DNA of 64,000 nt, taken from positions 1,364,001 to 1,428,000 of the forward strand of contig JAPEIS010000008.1 of assembly GCA_029531795.1 (NCBI GenBank), read 5' to 3'. The notes beneath the pieces are model-generated. The model made no database searches. It was given only the letters and a program-made list of their open reading frames with translations, and had not been told where the DNA came from. The stretch is from Sclerotinia nivalis. Taxonomy: Eukaryota > Ascomycota > Leotiomycetes > Helotiales > Sclerotiniaceae. Both the position numbers and the translations under genes were made by a program. Every line of letters starts with the position of its first letter. Within the stretch, counting starts at the first letter, position 1. Below, in pieces: positions 26,401-39,207 of this stretch.

Positions 26401-29376
26401 GATGAGAAGAATACTGCCAAAAGCAAGATTGATGATCTTCCCTTCTACTGCATAGGTTTCAAGTCGGCCGCTCCCGAGTACACTCTTCGCACACGTATTT
26501 GGGCCTCTTTGAGAGCACAAACTCTTTACCGCACAATCTCTGGTTTCATGAATTATAGTCGTGCTATCAAACTTCTATATCGTGTTGAAAATCCCGAAGT
26601 CGTTCAAATGTTTGGTGGCAACTCGGACAAGCTTGAACGCGAACTTGAGCGTATGGCCCGTCGCAAGTTTAAGCTTTGTGTTTCTATGCAACGTTATGCC
26701 AAATTCAAGAAAGAGGAGATGGAAAACACCGAATTTCTTCTCCGTGCCTACCCTGATCTCCAAATCGCTTACCTGGATGAAGAAGCTCCTCTCGCCGAAG
26801 GCGAAGAGCCACGTCTTTACTCCGCTCTCATTGATGGTCACTCCGAAATTATGGAAAATGGAATGCGCAGACCCAAGTTCCGCATTCAACTTTCCGGTAA
26901 CCCAATTCTTGGCGATGGAAAATCCGACAACCAAAACCATGCCATTATCTTTTATCGCGGCGAGTACATTCAACTTATTGATGCCAATCAAGACAACTAT
27001 TTAGAAGAATGCTTGAAGATTCGAAGTGTTTTGGCCGAGTTCGAGGAAATGACAACTGAAAATGTCTCTCCTTACACTCCTGGTGTCTCCAACCCTAAGG
27101 TCGCCCCAGTTGCCATTCTCGGCGCCCGTGAATATATTTTCTCTGAGAATATTGGTATTTTGGGAGATGTCGCTGCCGGAAAGGAACAAACATTCGGTAC
27201 ACTCTTCGCACGTACTCTTGCTGCCATTGGTGGTAAGCTTCATTATGGACATCCTGATTTCCTGAACGGTATCTTCATGACCACGAGAGGTGGTGTTTCC
27301 AAAGCTCAGAAGGGTCTTCATCTCAACGAGGATATTTATGCTGGTATGACTGCACTTCTTCGTGGAGGTCGCATCAAGCATTGCGAGTACTACCAGTGTG
27401 GTAAAGGTCGTGATCTTGGTTTTGGCTCGATTCTTAACTTCACCACAAAGATTGGAACTGGTATGGGTGAGCAAATGCTTTCGCGAGAGTATTATTACCT
27501 TGGTACTCAACTTCCTATTGATCGCTTCTTGTCCTTCTACTATGCTCATCCTGGTTTCCATTTGAACAACATGTTCATTATGTTGTCTGTCAACTTGTTC
27601 ATGATCTGCTTGATCAATTTAGGAGCCCTCAAAAACCAGGTCATCGAGTGTAAATACAACCCCAACGTCCCTATTACCGATCCACTCTACCCAACTGGCT
27701 GTGCAAACATCATTCCTATTACGAACTGGGTTTATCGTTGCGTTATCTCCATTTTCATCGTGTTCTTCCTCTCTTTCGTACCCTTGACCTTACAGGAATT
27801 GACAGAACGTGGTTTCTGGCGTGCGGCTACCCGTCTCGGAAAGCAATTCAGTTCTTTGTCGCCTTTCTTCGAAGTTTTCGTCTGTCAAATTTATGCGAAC
27901 GCTGTCCAGCAAGATCTTTCGTTCGGTGGTGCTCGATACATCGGAACGGGTCGTGGTTTCGCTACTGCTCGTATTCCCTTCGGTATTCTCTTCTCTCGAT
28001 TCGCCGGTCCATCGATTTATCTCGGAGCTAGATTACTTATGATGTTGTTATTCGCAAGCATCACCGTCTGGCAACCTGCGTTGGTATACTTCTGGGTTAC
28101 TCTCCTCGCTTTGTGCATATCTCCATTCTTGTATAATCCTCATCAATTTGCCTGGCACGATTTCTTCATCGACTACAGAGACTATCTCAGGTGGTTGTCT
28201 CGCGGAAATTCTCGTTCTCACGCATCGAGTTGGATTGCTTACTGCCGTCTCTCTCGTACCAGAATTACAGGTTATAAACGCAAGATTCTTGGAGACCCAT
28301 CGGCCAAGATGTCTGGCGACACTGCCCGTGCCACATTCTCCAATCTTTTCTTCGGCGAAATCGTCGGACCGCTCATGATCGTTGCTCTCACTTTGATTCC
28401 ATATCTCTACATAAATGCCCAAACTGGTGTCATTCCAAGCATCAACGATGGCACCCAAACTGTAGCCACGAACGCCTTGATTCGTGTTGGCATTGTAGCC
28501 TTGGCTCCTATTGCAGTCAACGCAGGTGTCCTGGCTGTGATGTTTAGTATGGCTTGTTGTATGGGACCTGTCCTTGGCATGTGCTGCAAGAAATTCGGAT
28601 CCGTTCTCGCCGCTATTGCACATGCTCTCGCCGTTGTCTTCTGTCTGGTATTCTTCGAAGTCATGTTCTTCTTGGAAGGATTTGACTTTGCCAAGACTAT
28701 GTTGGGAATGATTGCATCCGCCGCCATTCAAAGATTTGTCTACAAGCTCATTATCAGTTTAGCACTGACCAGAGAATTGAAGACGGACACGTCCAATATT
28801 GCTTTCTGGACTGGTAAATGGTATTCCATGGGTTGGCACTCGGTTTCCCAACCTGGTCGTGAATTCCTTTGTAAGATCACGGAGCTTGGAATGTTTGCTG
28901 GTGACTTTGTTCTTGGTCATCTCCTTCTCTTCATCATGCTTCCCGTCATCGCTATACCTCAAATTGACAAGCTTCATTCTGTGATGCTCTTCTGGCTTCG
29001 TCCCAGGTATGTTTATTTCAATCTTATCTCTACGTAGATTATGTGCTAACTCACTACTTCCAGTCGACAAATTCGTCCTCCAATCTACTCGTTGAAGCAA
29101 TCCAAGTTACGAAAGAGACGTGTCTGGCGGTATGCCGTCATATATTTCGCTCTGTTTGTCGTCTTCCTCGCATTGCTTGTGGGCCCACTTGTTGTTGGTA
29201 AGAAGATTTTGACCCCTAGCTTGATAAAAAGTATTCCACAGAAGCTCTTCCAGCCTTTCGGTCAGAACAACAACGACACGAGAGGTTACAACCAGACCGG
29301 TACTGGTTGCGTGACATGCTCCACAGCCTCCGCCACTTCAACTAAGACTGCTGCTGCCAAGATTCGATTGTTCTAA
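23465..29376 (+). CDS. FKS1: 1,3-beta-glucan synthase catalytic subunit (GT48)
   Basis: Three exons (23465-23649, 23703-29006, 29064-29376) encode 1933 residues. This polytopic plasma-membrane enzyme makes wall beta-1,3-glucan from UDP-glucose, is controlled by Rho1 and is the echinocandin target. The N-terminal 180 residues are Gly/Tyr/Gln-rich and disordered. The FKS1 domain follows (about 350-460, [17 protein letters not shown]), then a first group of membrane helices (about 490-760), the large cytosolic synthase domain (about 860-1370, with [17 protein letters not shown] and LNEDIYAGM) and a second helix group to the end. Hot spot 1 reads FLTLSFRDP (about 692-700) and hot spot 2 NWVYRCVI (about 1403-1410). 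The first intron's acceptor is TTATAG at 23702; the nearer CAG breaks the frame. Exon 1 is only 185 nt. Confidence 0.97.
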
Positions 29377-30264
29377 ACCTCGGCATTGTATAGATGGCTT
29401 CCGGGGCTGTAATATAGAATGGGATGGTATGCAGTACATTAAAATGATCTTTGGAATGGATGCGTGGCCATCGTCACTACACGGGGTGTTTTTCAAATTT
29501 GAGTTTGGGTGTTGGCATGGTAAACGGCTTTAGATATTTGTTTTCTGTTTTCTTTTTCCCCCTTTACTGTTCCATAATGACCCGAATGCAATACTGGATG
29601 CTCAGGCTTCAATCACCTAGCGTCTAAATTACGGCTGTAACATGTCCTACAGCGCAAAGATAATAGAGAGTCTTTACAATGAATATGAGTAAAAAAAAAT
29701 TGGTTATTCGATATCTTATGATGATTGACCACTTTGAACACTGTGACCTGAATTTCGACTTGGTCATGCAATGAAGGATAGTCTTGATCTATCTGAGTGA
29801 AACGAGTGAAATCTGATTGCCTCCTCTTTCCCTCTTAGAAAATATAGCATAGTAGCATGAATTCCATTAGCTTATTAATTTCCCCTGTCTTTAATCATAA
29901 ATCATAAATGACAACACACATTTAATCATTTCTCCTACGCAGTCAATGGATATACATATACATATGCATATAATTCCTGAAGATAGCTGGAGTATATAAA
30001 TATCCTTCATTCACATCTACACGATTAGTACTATTTATTTCAAGGCCGCCTGTGCCACTTCACTCGTCGGACATTTGATTACGCGAAACCGGCAACAAGT
30101 TACGATAACCAAATCCATCCTTAAAACAAACCAGCACTTTTCTATAGCAGTACGAGCGGAAGCGGGAACTTTTTGTACCAATCGCCCATTTTACCCAATA
30201 CCTGATTCTCTCCTTTTCATCTCACAACATTCCGATTGCTCTCTGTGCTCTCGTGTTTGACAAT
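29377..30264. other. FKS1 3' region and LCB1 promoter
   Basis: The 0.9-kb tandem spacer has no supported gene. It is AT-rich around 29850-30030, with an ATATACATATACATATG run near 29950. The ATG at 30265 is taken as the LCB1 start. Confidence 0.6.
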
Positions 30265-32061
30265 ATGGACCTTCAGGATATTCAATCGTACATGGTCTCG
30301 TCCATGAACGAGATCACATCGACTTTTCAAAAGGTGCCTGGTTCGGCCATGCTCATCCGCTATATTCAATCAAGTTATCAGGATGATCCAGTCAGATCTG
30401 TTATTGAATTGATTCTAGTTATTTTCTTCATCAGATATTTGTTAGCCCCGAGTTATGTGACGCACAATAACAATTTTGTCCAATTGACTGAGGAGGTGAG
30501 TAATCTTCCATACTGAGATTGGTCTGCGAGTCGAGTTCATGGAGACTGATTTGGTGTATTACCAGGAGATTGATGATCTGGTGGATGAATGGCAGCCAGA
30601 GCCGTTAGTTTCAAAGATGACTCCTTTTGAAGAGGCAGATAGTGAGAAGACGCCCGTTATCGTTGGGTGAGTTCGATTTTCTATCCCTCGGCATTTTCCT
30701 GCAGGGTGTTAACAAAGAGAAGACCTACAGGTCCAAAGTCGAAGCTCTCGAATGGTCGAACGGTCTCGAATCTCGCATCCTATAACTTTTACAATTTCGT
30801 TGGCAACGAGCAAGTCAAAGAAAAGGCCATCCAAACTCTCCGGACTTATGGCGTAGGACCTTGCGGACCTCCTCAATTCTACGGCACTCAAGATGTACAC
30901 ATGAAAACTGAAGCGGATATTGCATCATGTTTGGGAACTGAGGGGTGCATTGTGTATGCACATGCATTTTCTACGATTTCCAGTGTGATTCCAGCATTTT
31001 GTAAAAGAGGTGATATTATTGTGGCCGATAGAGCGTGTAATTACTCGATCAGGAAGGGTCTGCAGATTTCTAGAAGTACGGTGAAATACTTCGAGCATAA
31101 CAATATGGAAGATTTGGAGAGGGTACTACAGAAGGTCATCAAGGAACAAGCCAAAAGACCATTGACTAGAAGGTTCATTGTTACAGAGGGATTGTCAGAA
31201 ACAGTTGGTGATTGCGTTGATTTGCCTAAGCTGGTAAGTATCCAAAATACATCTTCTGGCTAATTGATGCAGCTAACAAAGCATTAGATTGAGCTGAAAC
31301 TCCGCTACAAATTCCGCCTGATGTTAGACGAGACATGGTCTTTTGGGGTTCTTGGCAGAACTGGTCGCGGTCTTACGGAAGCGCAGAATGTGGATGCGTC
31401 ACAAATCGATATGTTGATCGGATCATTAGCCGGACCTCTGTGTGCCGGAGGTGGATTCTGCGCAGGCTCAAACGATGTGGTAGAACATCAGCGTATCACG
31501 GCTGCTTCCTATACTTTCTCCGCGGCTTTACCAGCTATGCTGGCTACCACCGCTAGCGAAACGCTCAACATGCTACAAACTAACCCTGATGTTTTGGTGC
31601 AATGCAGAGAGAATATCAAGGCAATGAGGGCTCAGCTTGATCCGAGAAGTGACTGGGTTCACTGTACCAGCGCCATTGAAAACCCGGTTATGCTACTCGT
31701 CCTCAAGCAAGATATCATCAATTCGAGGCGTTTAAGTACCGAGGAACAGGAACGCCTTATGCAGGAATGTGTTGATGAGGCAAGCAATTTTTTCACGCCC
31801 CCTAACTTTTTGGCCTATCAGCTAACGGATCTCCAGACACTAGCAAATGGAGTACTCATAACCCGACTCAAAAGTATGCCAATCTACTCGGGCAGTAATG
31901 GCAAAGACGAAGAGTGGAAATTACAGCCAGCACTCAAAGTATGTATCACGACAGGACTCACGAAGAAGGAGATTGAGAAGGCTGGTGTTGTTATTAGACA
32001 TGCTATCACGAAGGTCATGACGAGAAAGTCAAGTAGTAAGTTGGCTTTGCCATTGGCTTAG
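30265..32061 (+). CDS. LCB1: Serine palmitoyltransferase subunit 1
   Basis: Four exons (30265-30495, 30566-30666, 30723-31233, 31288-32061) give 538 residues. With Lcb2 this subunit forms the ER enzyme that condenses serine with palmitoyl-CoA, the first step of sphingolipid synthesis. A membrane helix lies near residues 46-62 (SVIELILVIFFIRYLLAP). The aminotransferase class II fold follows, with NLASYNFYNF, GPCGPPQFYGTQDVH (the conserved Cys region), ADRACNYSIRKG and LDETWSFGVLGRTGRG. As in the family, the PLP-binding lysine belongs to Lcb2 and is not expected here. The acceptor at 30722 gives VIVGPTGPKSKL, which fits the family; the CAG a few bases later would break the frame. Confidence 0.95.
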
Positions 32062-35000
32062 TTTTCATGTTTTCCTCAGCTGCCTCGTTGGGCCGGTGAC
32101 GTGTTCATTTTTTGCATGATAGATGATGGATGGTGGGAGTGGGGGAGGGAACGGTTGTAATGTGTAATGCTCGGGGATGTTTATGATACAGGTATAGACA
32201 TGGATATGAAATAGAGATTATGATTGAATATATTGATATATTGATATATTGATATAGCAATGCCATGGCATTTTGCATTCTGAGGTGTGATTCTTTTATT
32301 TGAGAGTTGGCAGTATCCTCATATGAAGCTGGATTGGACACCTTTATTTCGGCTGGGTGGTCCAGTGATATAATTGTATTTGTAAGATTACGAGTAGATG
32401 TACGGGTTTAGATAAGATATTGAAGCCTTTGTGTGGAAAGGGATGAGACGGTATCAACCAATGTTTCTTTTCCCAGACCGTGAGATGTCTATGTACCGAC
32501 CTTAGGTTGTCTCTATTTGGGTTCACCGTCTATCTTCTAAAATCTTCGACTTCTAGAATAACTTATAATATCAAGGGTAAAAAAGAAGTTGTACCGAGTA
32601 ATGACTAAAAGATAAGGCTACCATATCAGACTCATATGCAGGTACTGACTGACCGGTTCAGCCAATGATATTCAAAATGTACCTGAAAGTTTTTATAAAT
32701 TTCTCCAGGTGTGATGGGAAAGTCTGGAATACTTGGCAACTCGTGGCTTCTTGGGTGCCGCTATAAGTACCTACAACACAGGGAGGAGCAGGGGGGAGTA
32801 AACTTTAGGAGTCTAAGATCTAGGAGCTGTCACGGCTATGTCCGGTAGGGTACGAGTAGTGAGTGACATTTGTTTTAGGACTGTTGAATTTGCACAATTG
32901 AACATTGGCGAGTCAAATGGCACAACAAATCCTCCGAGTTCCGATTTCATCATCTGGTGTCTCACCACGGGGGTTCCATCATTAGCTGCTGGCATGAATC
33001 TCGATCCAATCGGGGAAACATCAATGACAATGGTAGGGATTTCTGCAGCCCTGTCTGTGCCTGATTACCTGATTACCTGATTAAGGTTACGTCGCAGCCA
33101 GGATTTGGGAGATTAGTGTACAGAGTAGTCTTGAACTCGGCGGTTGCATGAAGCATGAAGCATGATGATTGGTGCAGGGTTGATCCAATAGGCCATTGTT
33201 CCGGGGGAGATTCAGGGCTTAGGCGAGGTGAAGGGGTGAAGAGAGAAATACAGTTACAGTTACAGTTACAGTATTAAATTAATCAGGGACCACGTAGGTC
33301 CTAGGAAATAATACCTGGGATCAAATAAGGGGTCCCCGAATAAGTAGGTGGATGGGTTCATTGGTTTCACTGTTCCACTGTTCCACTTGTTTCCACTATT
33401 CCGCCTTTTCACCTCTCAAGGTTAAGAACGAAAAGTTGTTGTCTGCGCGTTGGCTCAGCGTTGGCTCAGCCCTGGCTGGTAGTGGGAAATAAAGAGGCGG
33501 AAAGAAGGTGAAGATGATGAAAAAAAGGTTCTTTTGAAGCCTTTCAAGTCTTGGCGTGGATAAGAAGTACAGCACCGCCAGCTAGAGCAGTGGAGGATAA
33601 TCTACATAAGGTTGTTTTCCGGGATAGGTCGTGATGCTAAGTTTCAAACAGTCGGGGTATGATGAAATGGGGGAGGGGTGGTACACAAGGTGAGTGATGT
33701 ACTCCGTAGAGTATAACAAAATCTCAATATAGGATTCCAACTCTAGAAGGAATATACTATAAAGCTCATGAAGTTGGGACGAACCCATTCTACAGGTCCA
33801 AGTCCATAGACCTCTTACGTTCATCTCATTTAATCCGTACTCTATCTAAGTTGACTCTTTAACAGTAGGTGGGTATGTATTCATAACTCAACTTGGGTTA
33901 CATTTTACCAGGACGAGATAGATTACTTAGATTACTTAAACGGGGGGGAAGAAAGAAAAGTTAGAATACTGAATACTGATTACTTAAACCGGGGGGAAGA
34001 AAGAAAAGTTAGAATTCCCTCAATATCTAGACTTTTTGATCTTCAAGTGGGACTTCCTAGATAATTACAAGATCTTAACTTTCTTTTCCACCCTCCACCT
34101 TCCGTTTTCCACTTTTCAATTTTATCCAATCTCATCGCACCGCATCGCATCGCATCTCATCAATCTTTCTTCCCATCGCATCTCATCAATCTTTCTTCCC
34201 ATCTCCCATCTCCCATCTCCTCATCTCCCATCATCCCCCCGGTCAAACTCACCGTTTGGTCTAAATTATTAACTTTGATCTTGTCTTCCGGATCGTTCCC
34301 TCCTTCCACTTACTAGGTACTTACTTCACTTGTTAACAAACCAAAAACTTTAATCAACTTTAATCCACTTTGGAAAAGAATTAAACGAATTTCTTGTTTG
34401 TCGTTCGTTGTAAACAAAAGCAGCCTCCCTTGGTTCCTTCTTGATTATTTTTTTTATCACTGAGTTATAATTCTCCTCCATCAGAATTTTAAATTTGATT
34501 TTTGGAAATTCGTTTTGATCTTCGATTTCTTTCACTATCCTTCAATATACACACTTAAACACTCGAGAATTGGAGAATTGGAGAATTTGACAATCCAATC
34601 GGTCAAAACTCATCACGTTCCTTTTTTATTTCTTGGCCCTAGACGTCCTCCAAGAAGAAACTCGATATATAGAATCGCAAAATTGCCGCGCATCTTTTGC
34701 TTCCATTTGCCCAATACAACGGCCATTTACAATCCAATTTCTATCGTTGATTCCGACAGACCTCGAATCCAACATCACTCATTCCTCTTACTACTGAGAA
34801 AGACCCAATTGAAACTCATCCTTCTTGACACCTTCATTCTCAAATCAAATCTACATTCCAACGGCCTTGACATCTAGGTTGGTGCATTTAAATTCTCCTA
34901 TTATCAAAGATTCCCAAGTTATACTCAAGGCTTGTGAAGTCTTGGGAGATCAACATTGGGATCCCCCGTCTCGAGGAGCTTGCTGGAATTTCTAACCTCC

Positions 35001-35156
35001 TCCAAACAATTTTTTCTTCTCAGTTATTTTGTTTTCATCTCTTCTTGTTTACTTGTTTACTTGTTTACCCCATACTAACCGCTGGTCGGCAATAGATAGA
35101 AGAATCTATTTGAAATTCTAAACCGACACATACCTTCTCTCGATATTATTTTCAAT
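32062..35156. other. 3.1-kb intergenic region ahead of the GH17 glucanase
   Basis: No gene is supported. There are TTGATATA repeats (32229-32256), GATTACCT repeats (33061-33083), ACAGTT repeats (33249-33272), a tandem duplication of about 40 bp (33935-34015) and CATCGCATCTCATC-type repeats (34141-34225). From 34070 to 35156 the sequence is T/C-rich, as in long fungal 5' leaders, so the GH17 transcript may begin well upstream of its ATG. Confidence 0.55.
33935..34015. repeat. Local tandem duplication
   Basis: The segment GATTACTTAAAC followed by a G-run and GAAGAAAGAAAAGTTAGAA occurs twice within about 80 bp, with a single-base difference in the G-run region (CGGGGGGG against CCGGGGGG). It is non-coding. 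Confidence 0.7.
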
Positions 35157-36684
35157 ATGAAGACTACAACTTTATCCCTCGCGGGATTTTCCCTTCTCCA
35201 ATTGACTTTGGCTCAACCTTTTAGTATGTATTCGCTGCCGCTACCCTTTTTTGTATACCTATTAACATATTGCAGACCGTCACAATGCTCACCGAGCCAT
35301 CCACAACAAGAGAGATTTGGTTACAGTCGTGGATACCGTCGTTGTCGCGGCTACAGAAGTTCAGGAAGTGATCATCTATGTTGACTCTGCCGGTAACCCT
35401 CTTTCAACCACCACCAAATACCTTGACAACGAACCCACAACCACCTATGAATCCAATTCAGTTGTCCCTACCTCGAGTTCCTCCGCGGCGACCACTACGA
35501 CTGTCGATGATATTGCCGTCCAGCCATCCACCCAGATTGATGTTGCTGCCGCAAGCACAACACCCGAAGCACCAAGTGTACAGGTCTCTGTCGCAGTCTC
35601 CCTCTCCGTCGCTGTACCTGTCCCATCCACCAGTCCTGCTTCCCCAGTTGTTGCAACTTCCACGAGTGTTGCTGCTCCAGTTGCTGCAACTTCCACGAGT
35701 ATTGCTGCTCCAGTTGTTAGCTCTTCTAGCAGTGCCGCGGTTGTTAGTTCTTCTAGCAGTGCCGTAGTTGTTAGTTCTTCTAGCAGTGCCGTAGTTGTCC
35801 CAGTTGCCTCGAGCTCCTCTACCACTTCTTCCGCTGCAGTTGCATCCACCTCAGCTGTTGTCGCATCATCTGGAGGATTCGGATTTGCCTACTCTCCTTA
35901 CATGGCCAACAGTGACTGCAAGACTCAAGACCAAGTGAACCAGGACTTTGCCGCTATTCCATCTTCATATTCTACCGCCCGTATTTACGGAACTGATTGT
36001 AATCAAGTCGCCACTACTTTGGTCGCCGCCAAGAAGTTTGGATTCAAAATCTTTGCTGGTGTGTATGATTTCACCAAGGTCGCAGCTGAAACCCAAGCAA
36101 TCGTCGATGCTGTTGATGGTGACTGGAGCATCATCACCACTATTTCTATTGGAAATGAGTGGGTCAACAACGGTGTAACTGATGCAGCTGGTGTTGCCAG
36201 TGCCGTCGCTACCGCCAGAGGTATTCTTTCAGCCGCTGGCTATACCGGAAAGATTGTAGCCGTCGATACCTTGGCTGCCACTAAACTTTACCCAAGTCTG
36301 TGCGACAATGTTGATTATTGCGCTGTTAACTGCCATCCTTTCTTTGATACCAACACCGCAGCCGAGGCTGCTGGTAACTTCCTTAGCACCCAAATCTCCG
36401 AGTTACGAGCCCTTTTGAGCAACCCTGATATGGATATTGTCATCTCTGAGACCGGATGGCCATCCTCTGGAACATCTCATGATCAGGCCATCGCCTCTAC
36501 CGAAGCCCAGACAACTGCGATTGCAGCTATCAAGGATCTTTTCGCTTCCAACTCATCCAACGTTTACCTTTTCAGCACATTCAATGATTACTGGAAGGTT
36601 AACACCCCCGCTCTTTACATGGCGGAACAAGCCTGGGGTTACCTTGGAAATGCTCCTTCGGATATATCAGCTGGCTTGGTCTAA
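35157..36684 (+). CDS. Secreted cell-wall beta-1,3-glucanase, GH17 (Scw11/BtgE-like)
   Basis: Two exons (35157-35223, 35276-36684) encode 491 residues. A signal peptide (1-19, LLQLTLA) precedes a Lys34-Arg35 Kex2-type site. A long Ser/Thr/Val/Ala-rich region (about 60-215) has imperfect repeats such as AATSTSVAAPV and VVSSSSSAVV and should be heavily O-mannosylated. The GH17 barrel (about 222-488) has the acid/base Glu-317 in IGNEWVNN and the nucleophile Glu-414 in ISETGWPSSG. The architecture matches the fungal Scw11 / BtgE group, which acts on wall glucan at septation or expansion. There is no GPI tail. With FKS1 and the GH72 gene it is the third glucan gene within 20 kb. Confidence 0.92.
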
Positions 36685-37940
36685 AATCTTATGCAAGCCC
36701 CGATTGACGATCTGGTCTAGCCTTTGGAGTATTCTATGGGGTTAAAACTAAGACGTTGTACATATATGTGGTATGAAGATACTAAACTTTGCTGTTATTC
36801 TTGTGCCTGATGGAGTGGAATGGGAGGGTTGATACATGGAAATCTGAGATGAAACATGAGTGTATTTGATACTGCTGAGAGCCGGTTGTTGGGTATAAGG
36901 CTTCAAGTATATATTGCGCGCTGGTTGTGATGAAAGTGATTAGATGGGCTAAGGATGGAAAAATGGTGGAGTTGTGAGTTTGATTGATAAGAAAAAGATA
37001 CTTTTCGATGTACATATTGTAGTTCTATTTGAAGGAGGATGAAGAAAACGGGATAGAGAAATGATGATACCTATTTGAATTGTTACCCATATTGAGAACT
37101 GAGTGAGAACGTGTGTGATTTGGTGGGAGAAAAATGCAGGGTAAGTAGGGATGCGTGATTTGGACTCCAGGCTTTGATGTTTTGTTAAAGGCTCACATAG
37201 GAAACATCATTCATTGGCTATGTTAAGTTAATCTCATATCGACCCTGAGTTGAATACTGTCTGTTATTGGTCAATAGATTTAGACCAAATACATTTTCGT
37301 GTTGAAATATTCTCTGATATTTGATATCCAGTAAGTACCTAGTCTTAGAAGCTGGTACTGAATGTTGTAAGATTAGACGCGAAATTTGGAGATCTTTGAA
37401 TGAATGGGTGTGTATACTAGGTAGGTAAATCGATAGTAGTAAATAGTCGGCTTTCTTACAAGGTAAATTACCTAGTACTTGTATGATAGGTAGATAGGTA
37501 GGTAGGTAGGTAGGTAGGTAGGTAGGTAGGTAGGTATTAGGAGTATTTGACTAAGAGTTAGTTTTCTTTGGTCTATGGTGGATTTGGAGATGCTAAGTGT
37601 TTGTGTCCTTTGGAGCGGAAGGTTTTGTAGTTTAGTTTGCAAGGAGAGGTGGCCGCGAAGGTCTAGTAAATGCATTGTGGTGGTTATCTGGCTGATTGAA
37701 AATGGACAGGTTCTTTGCGGGCTGCCACTAATTCGTAGATACATATCTGGGCGCCGAATATATCAGATTTCAGGTACATGAGAAACCCAATATTAAAATA
37801 TATCTCAGTCACAAATTATCACAAGAGTCACGGAAGATATCAATAGATGAGAGGAACAGCGTTCAATTGTCTACCCTCATAACGTGGCCGACCTATTTGT
37901 TCACCATCATTTCCTCCCTTTCTCATCACATTCAAGTAAT
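36685..37940. other. Convergent intergenic region
   Basis: About 1.26 kb between the GH17 gene and RPS20 ends. Apart from the GGTA microsatellite at 37488-37535 I see nothing gene-like. Confidence 0.6.
37488..37535. repeat. (GGTA)n microsatellite
   Basis: About eleven units of GGTA, with one GATA variant near the left end. It creates a meaningless open frame of repeated Leu-Pro-Thr-Tyr on the opposite strand. Confidence 0.9.
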
Positions 37941-38499
37941 TTATGCAGCGATGGTAACCTCAACCTCAACACCAGCTTCGATGTTGATGATGATTTGCTT
38001 GACAACCTCGGTAGGGGCGTTAAGACTATTATGCATTAGTATATTGTTCTCTCCCTGGTCTTTCTCTGGCTCTCTTCTAATTCTTCTGCAGAAATTCGAA
38101 TTGTGACCGAGGCGGGGAAACGTACTCAATCAAACGCTTGTGGATTCTCATCTCGAAGCAATCCCAGGTCTTGGAACCTTCACCACAAGGGGTTTTACGG
38201 GTGGTAACCTTCAAGGTTTGGGTTGGGAGACGGACTGGTCCCTTGATGCGGAGTTCCTTTCCCTTGGCACGCTCGATGAGTTCACGGCAGACCTTCTCGA
38301 GGGAGTCAACCTTCTTGGAGGTGAGGGTGATTCTGATCTTGTGGATTTTCTGTGGAAGGAGAGTAGGTTAGTTTCATAAATGTATTTCCATTTTGATATA
38401 CGGTTCGCGATTTGCGCAACTGAGGGGGTGTGGAATGCAGATGGAAAGACATACTGGGCCTTCACCACCGGCGAAATCCTTATCCTTGTTGTAAGACAT
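37941..38499 (-). CDS. RPS20: 40S ribosomal protein S20 (uS10)
   Basis: Three exons (38499-38455, 38349-38126, 38025-37941) give 117 residues, the usual uS10 length. After a 15-residue start ([15 protein letters not shown]) comes the conserved core [50 protein letters not shown] in two blocks, and [17 protein letters not shown], ending VEVEVTIAA. The Asp of LID is created across the last splice junction, matching the family consensus and fixing that boundary. The protein sits in the head of the small subunit near the mRNA entry. Intron-rich structure and a short first exon are typical of fungal ribosomal protein genes. Confidence 0.96.
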
Positions 38500-39207
38500 G
38501 ATTGCTGATAGATGGATGAATAGATAGAATGGGATTCTATTGATTGATGTATTTCCTTCAAGACTCGAACGATGGTTCCAGTTGCGGCAAAGTGATGAAG
38601 GTGGTCGTAAAAAAAAAGAATTTTGAAATTTGTTGCGTCTTTTCGACAAAATTGAAGATTTGCGGACTTGTGGGTGAAAGTCTTGGCGTGCATGGTTAAA
38701 CGAATTGATTTAATTGGCCAAAGGATATAGAGGAAGATTACATAATTACAGCAAGCTTTAAATATCGATGCCTTAAAATGTTTGTGCTTCATGTAGGTTT
38801 ATTCTTAAGGCATTTTTACATTTCATCCGTGATTTGATAAGGCGGACCAAGTTGAATAATGCGGCCGAGTGCAGTAGCTGTGTAAGAAGTATTTTGATGG
38901 GGACATATATAGGTATTGAGTCAAACGGCGAGAGCGTTGTACATATTTTGATAAATTCTAGATTTTTTTATTGTTTACCTCTTTTCTCTTGCTGCAGATT
39001 TATTGAAGACGACCAAACGACCAAACGACCAAATCTTTTGAAAATATTTAAGCTTAATTACTAACTTTCCATCAATTGACCAAAGACGGAAAGCACAGCA
39101 AACACCCTCACAGGACTTCTCCCCACCATCGAGCTTAGTATTGCCGGCCTTTCTCACAAGTTCATTATCTTTTCTTATTCTACGCACACTGCTTTAGAAC
39201 TTCCGAG
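38500..39207. promoter_or_regulatory. Divergent RPS20 / CUE3 upstream region
   Basis: The 708-bp spacer between two start codons serves both genes. It is AT-rich with poly-A and poly-T runs (for example 38610-38620), common in ribosomal protein promoters. There is no coding signal. Confidence 0.5.

Noticed and set aside
34515..34877. 120-codon open frame upstream of the GH17 gene
   Set aside because: It lies in pyrimidine-rich leader-like DNA, begins in a low-complexity stretch and shows no family resemblance.
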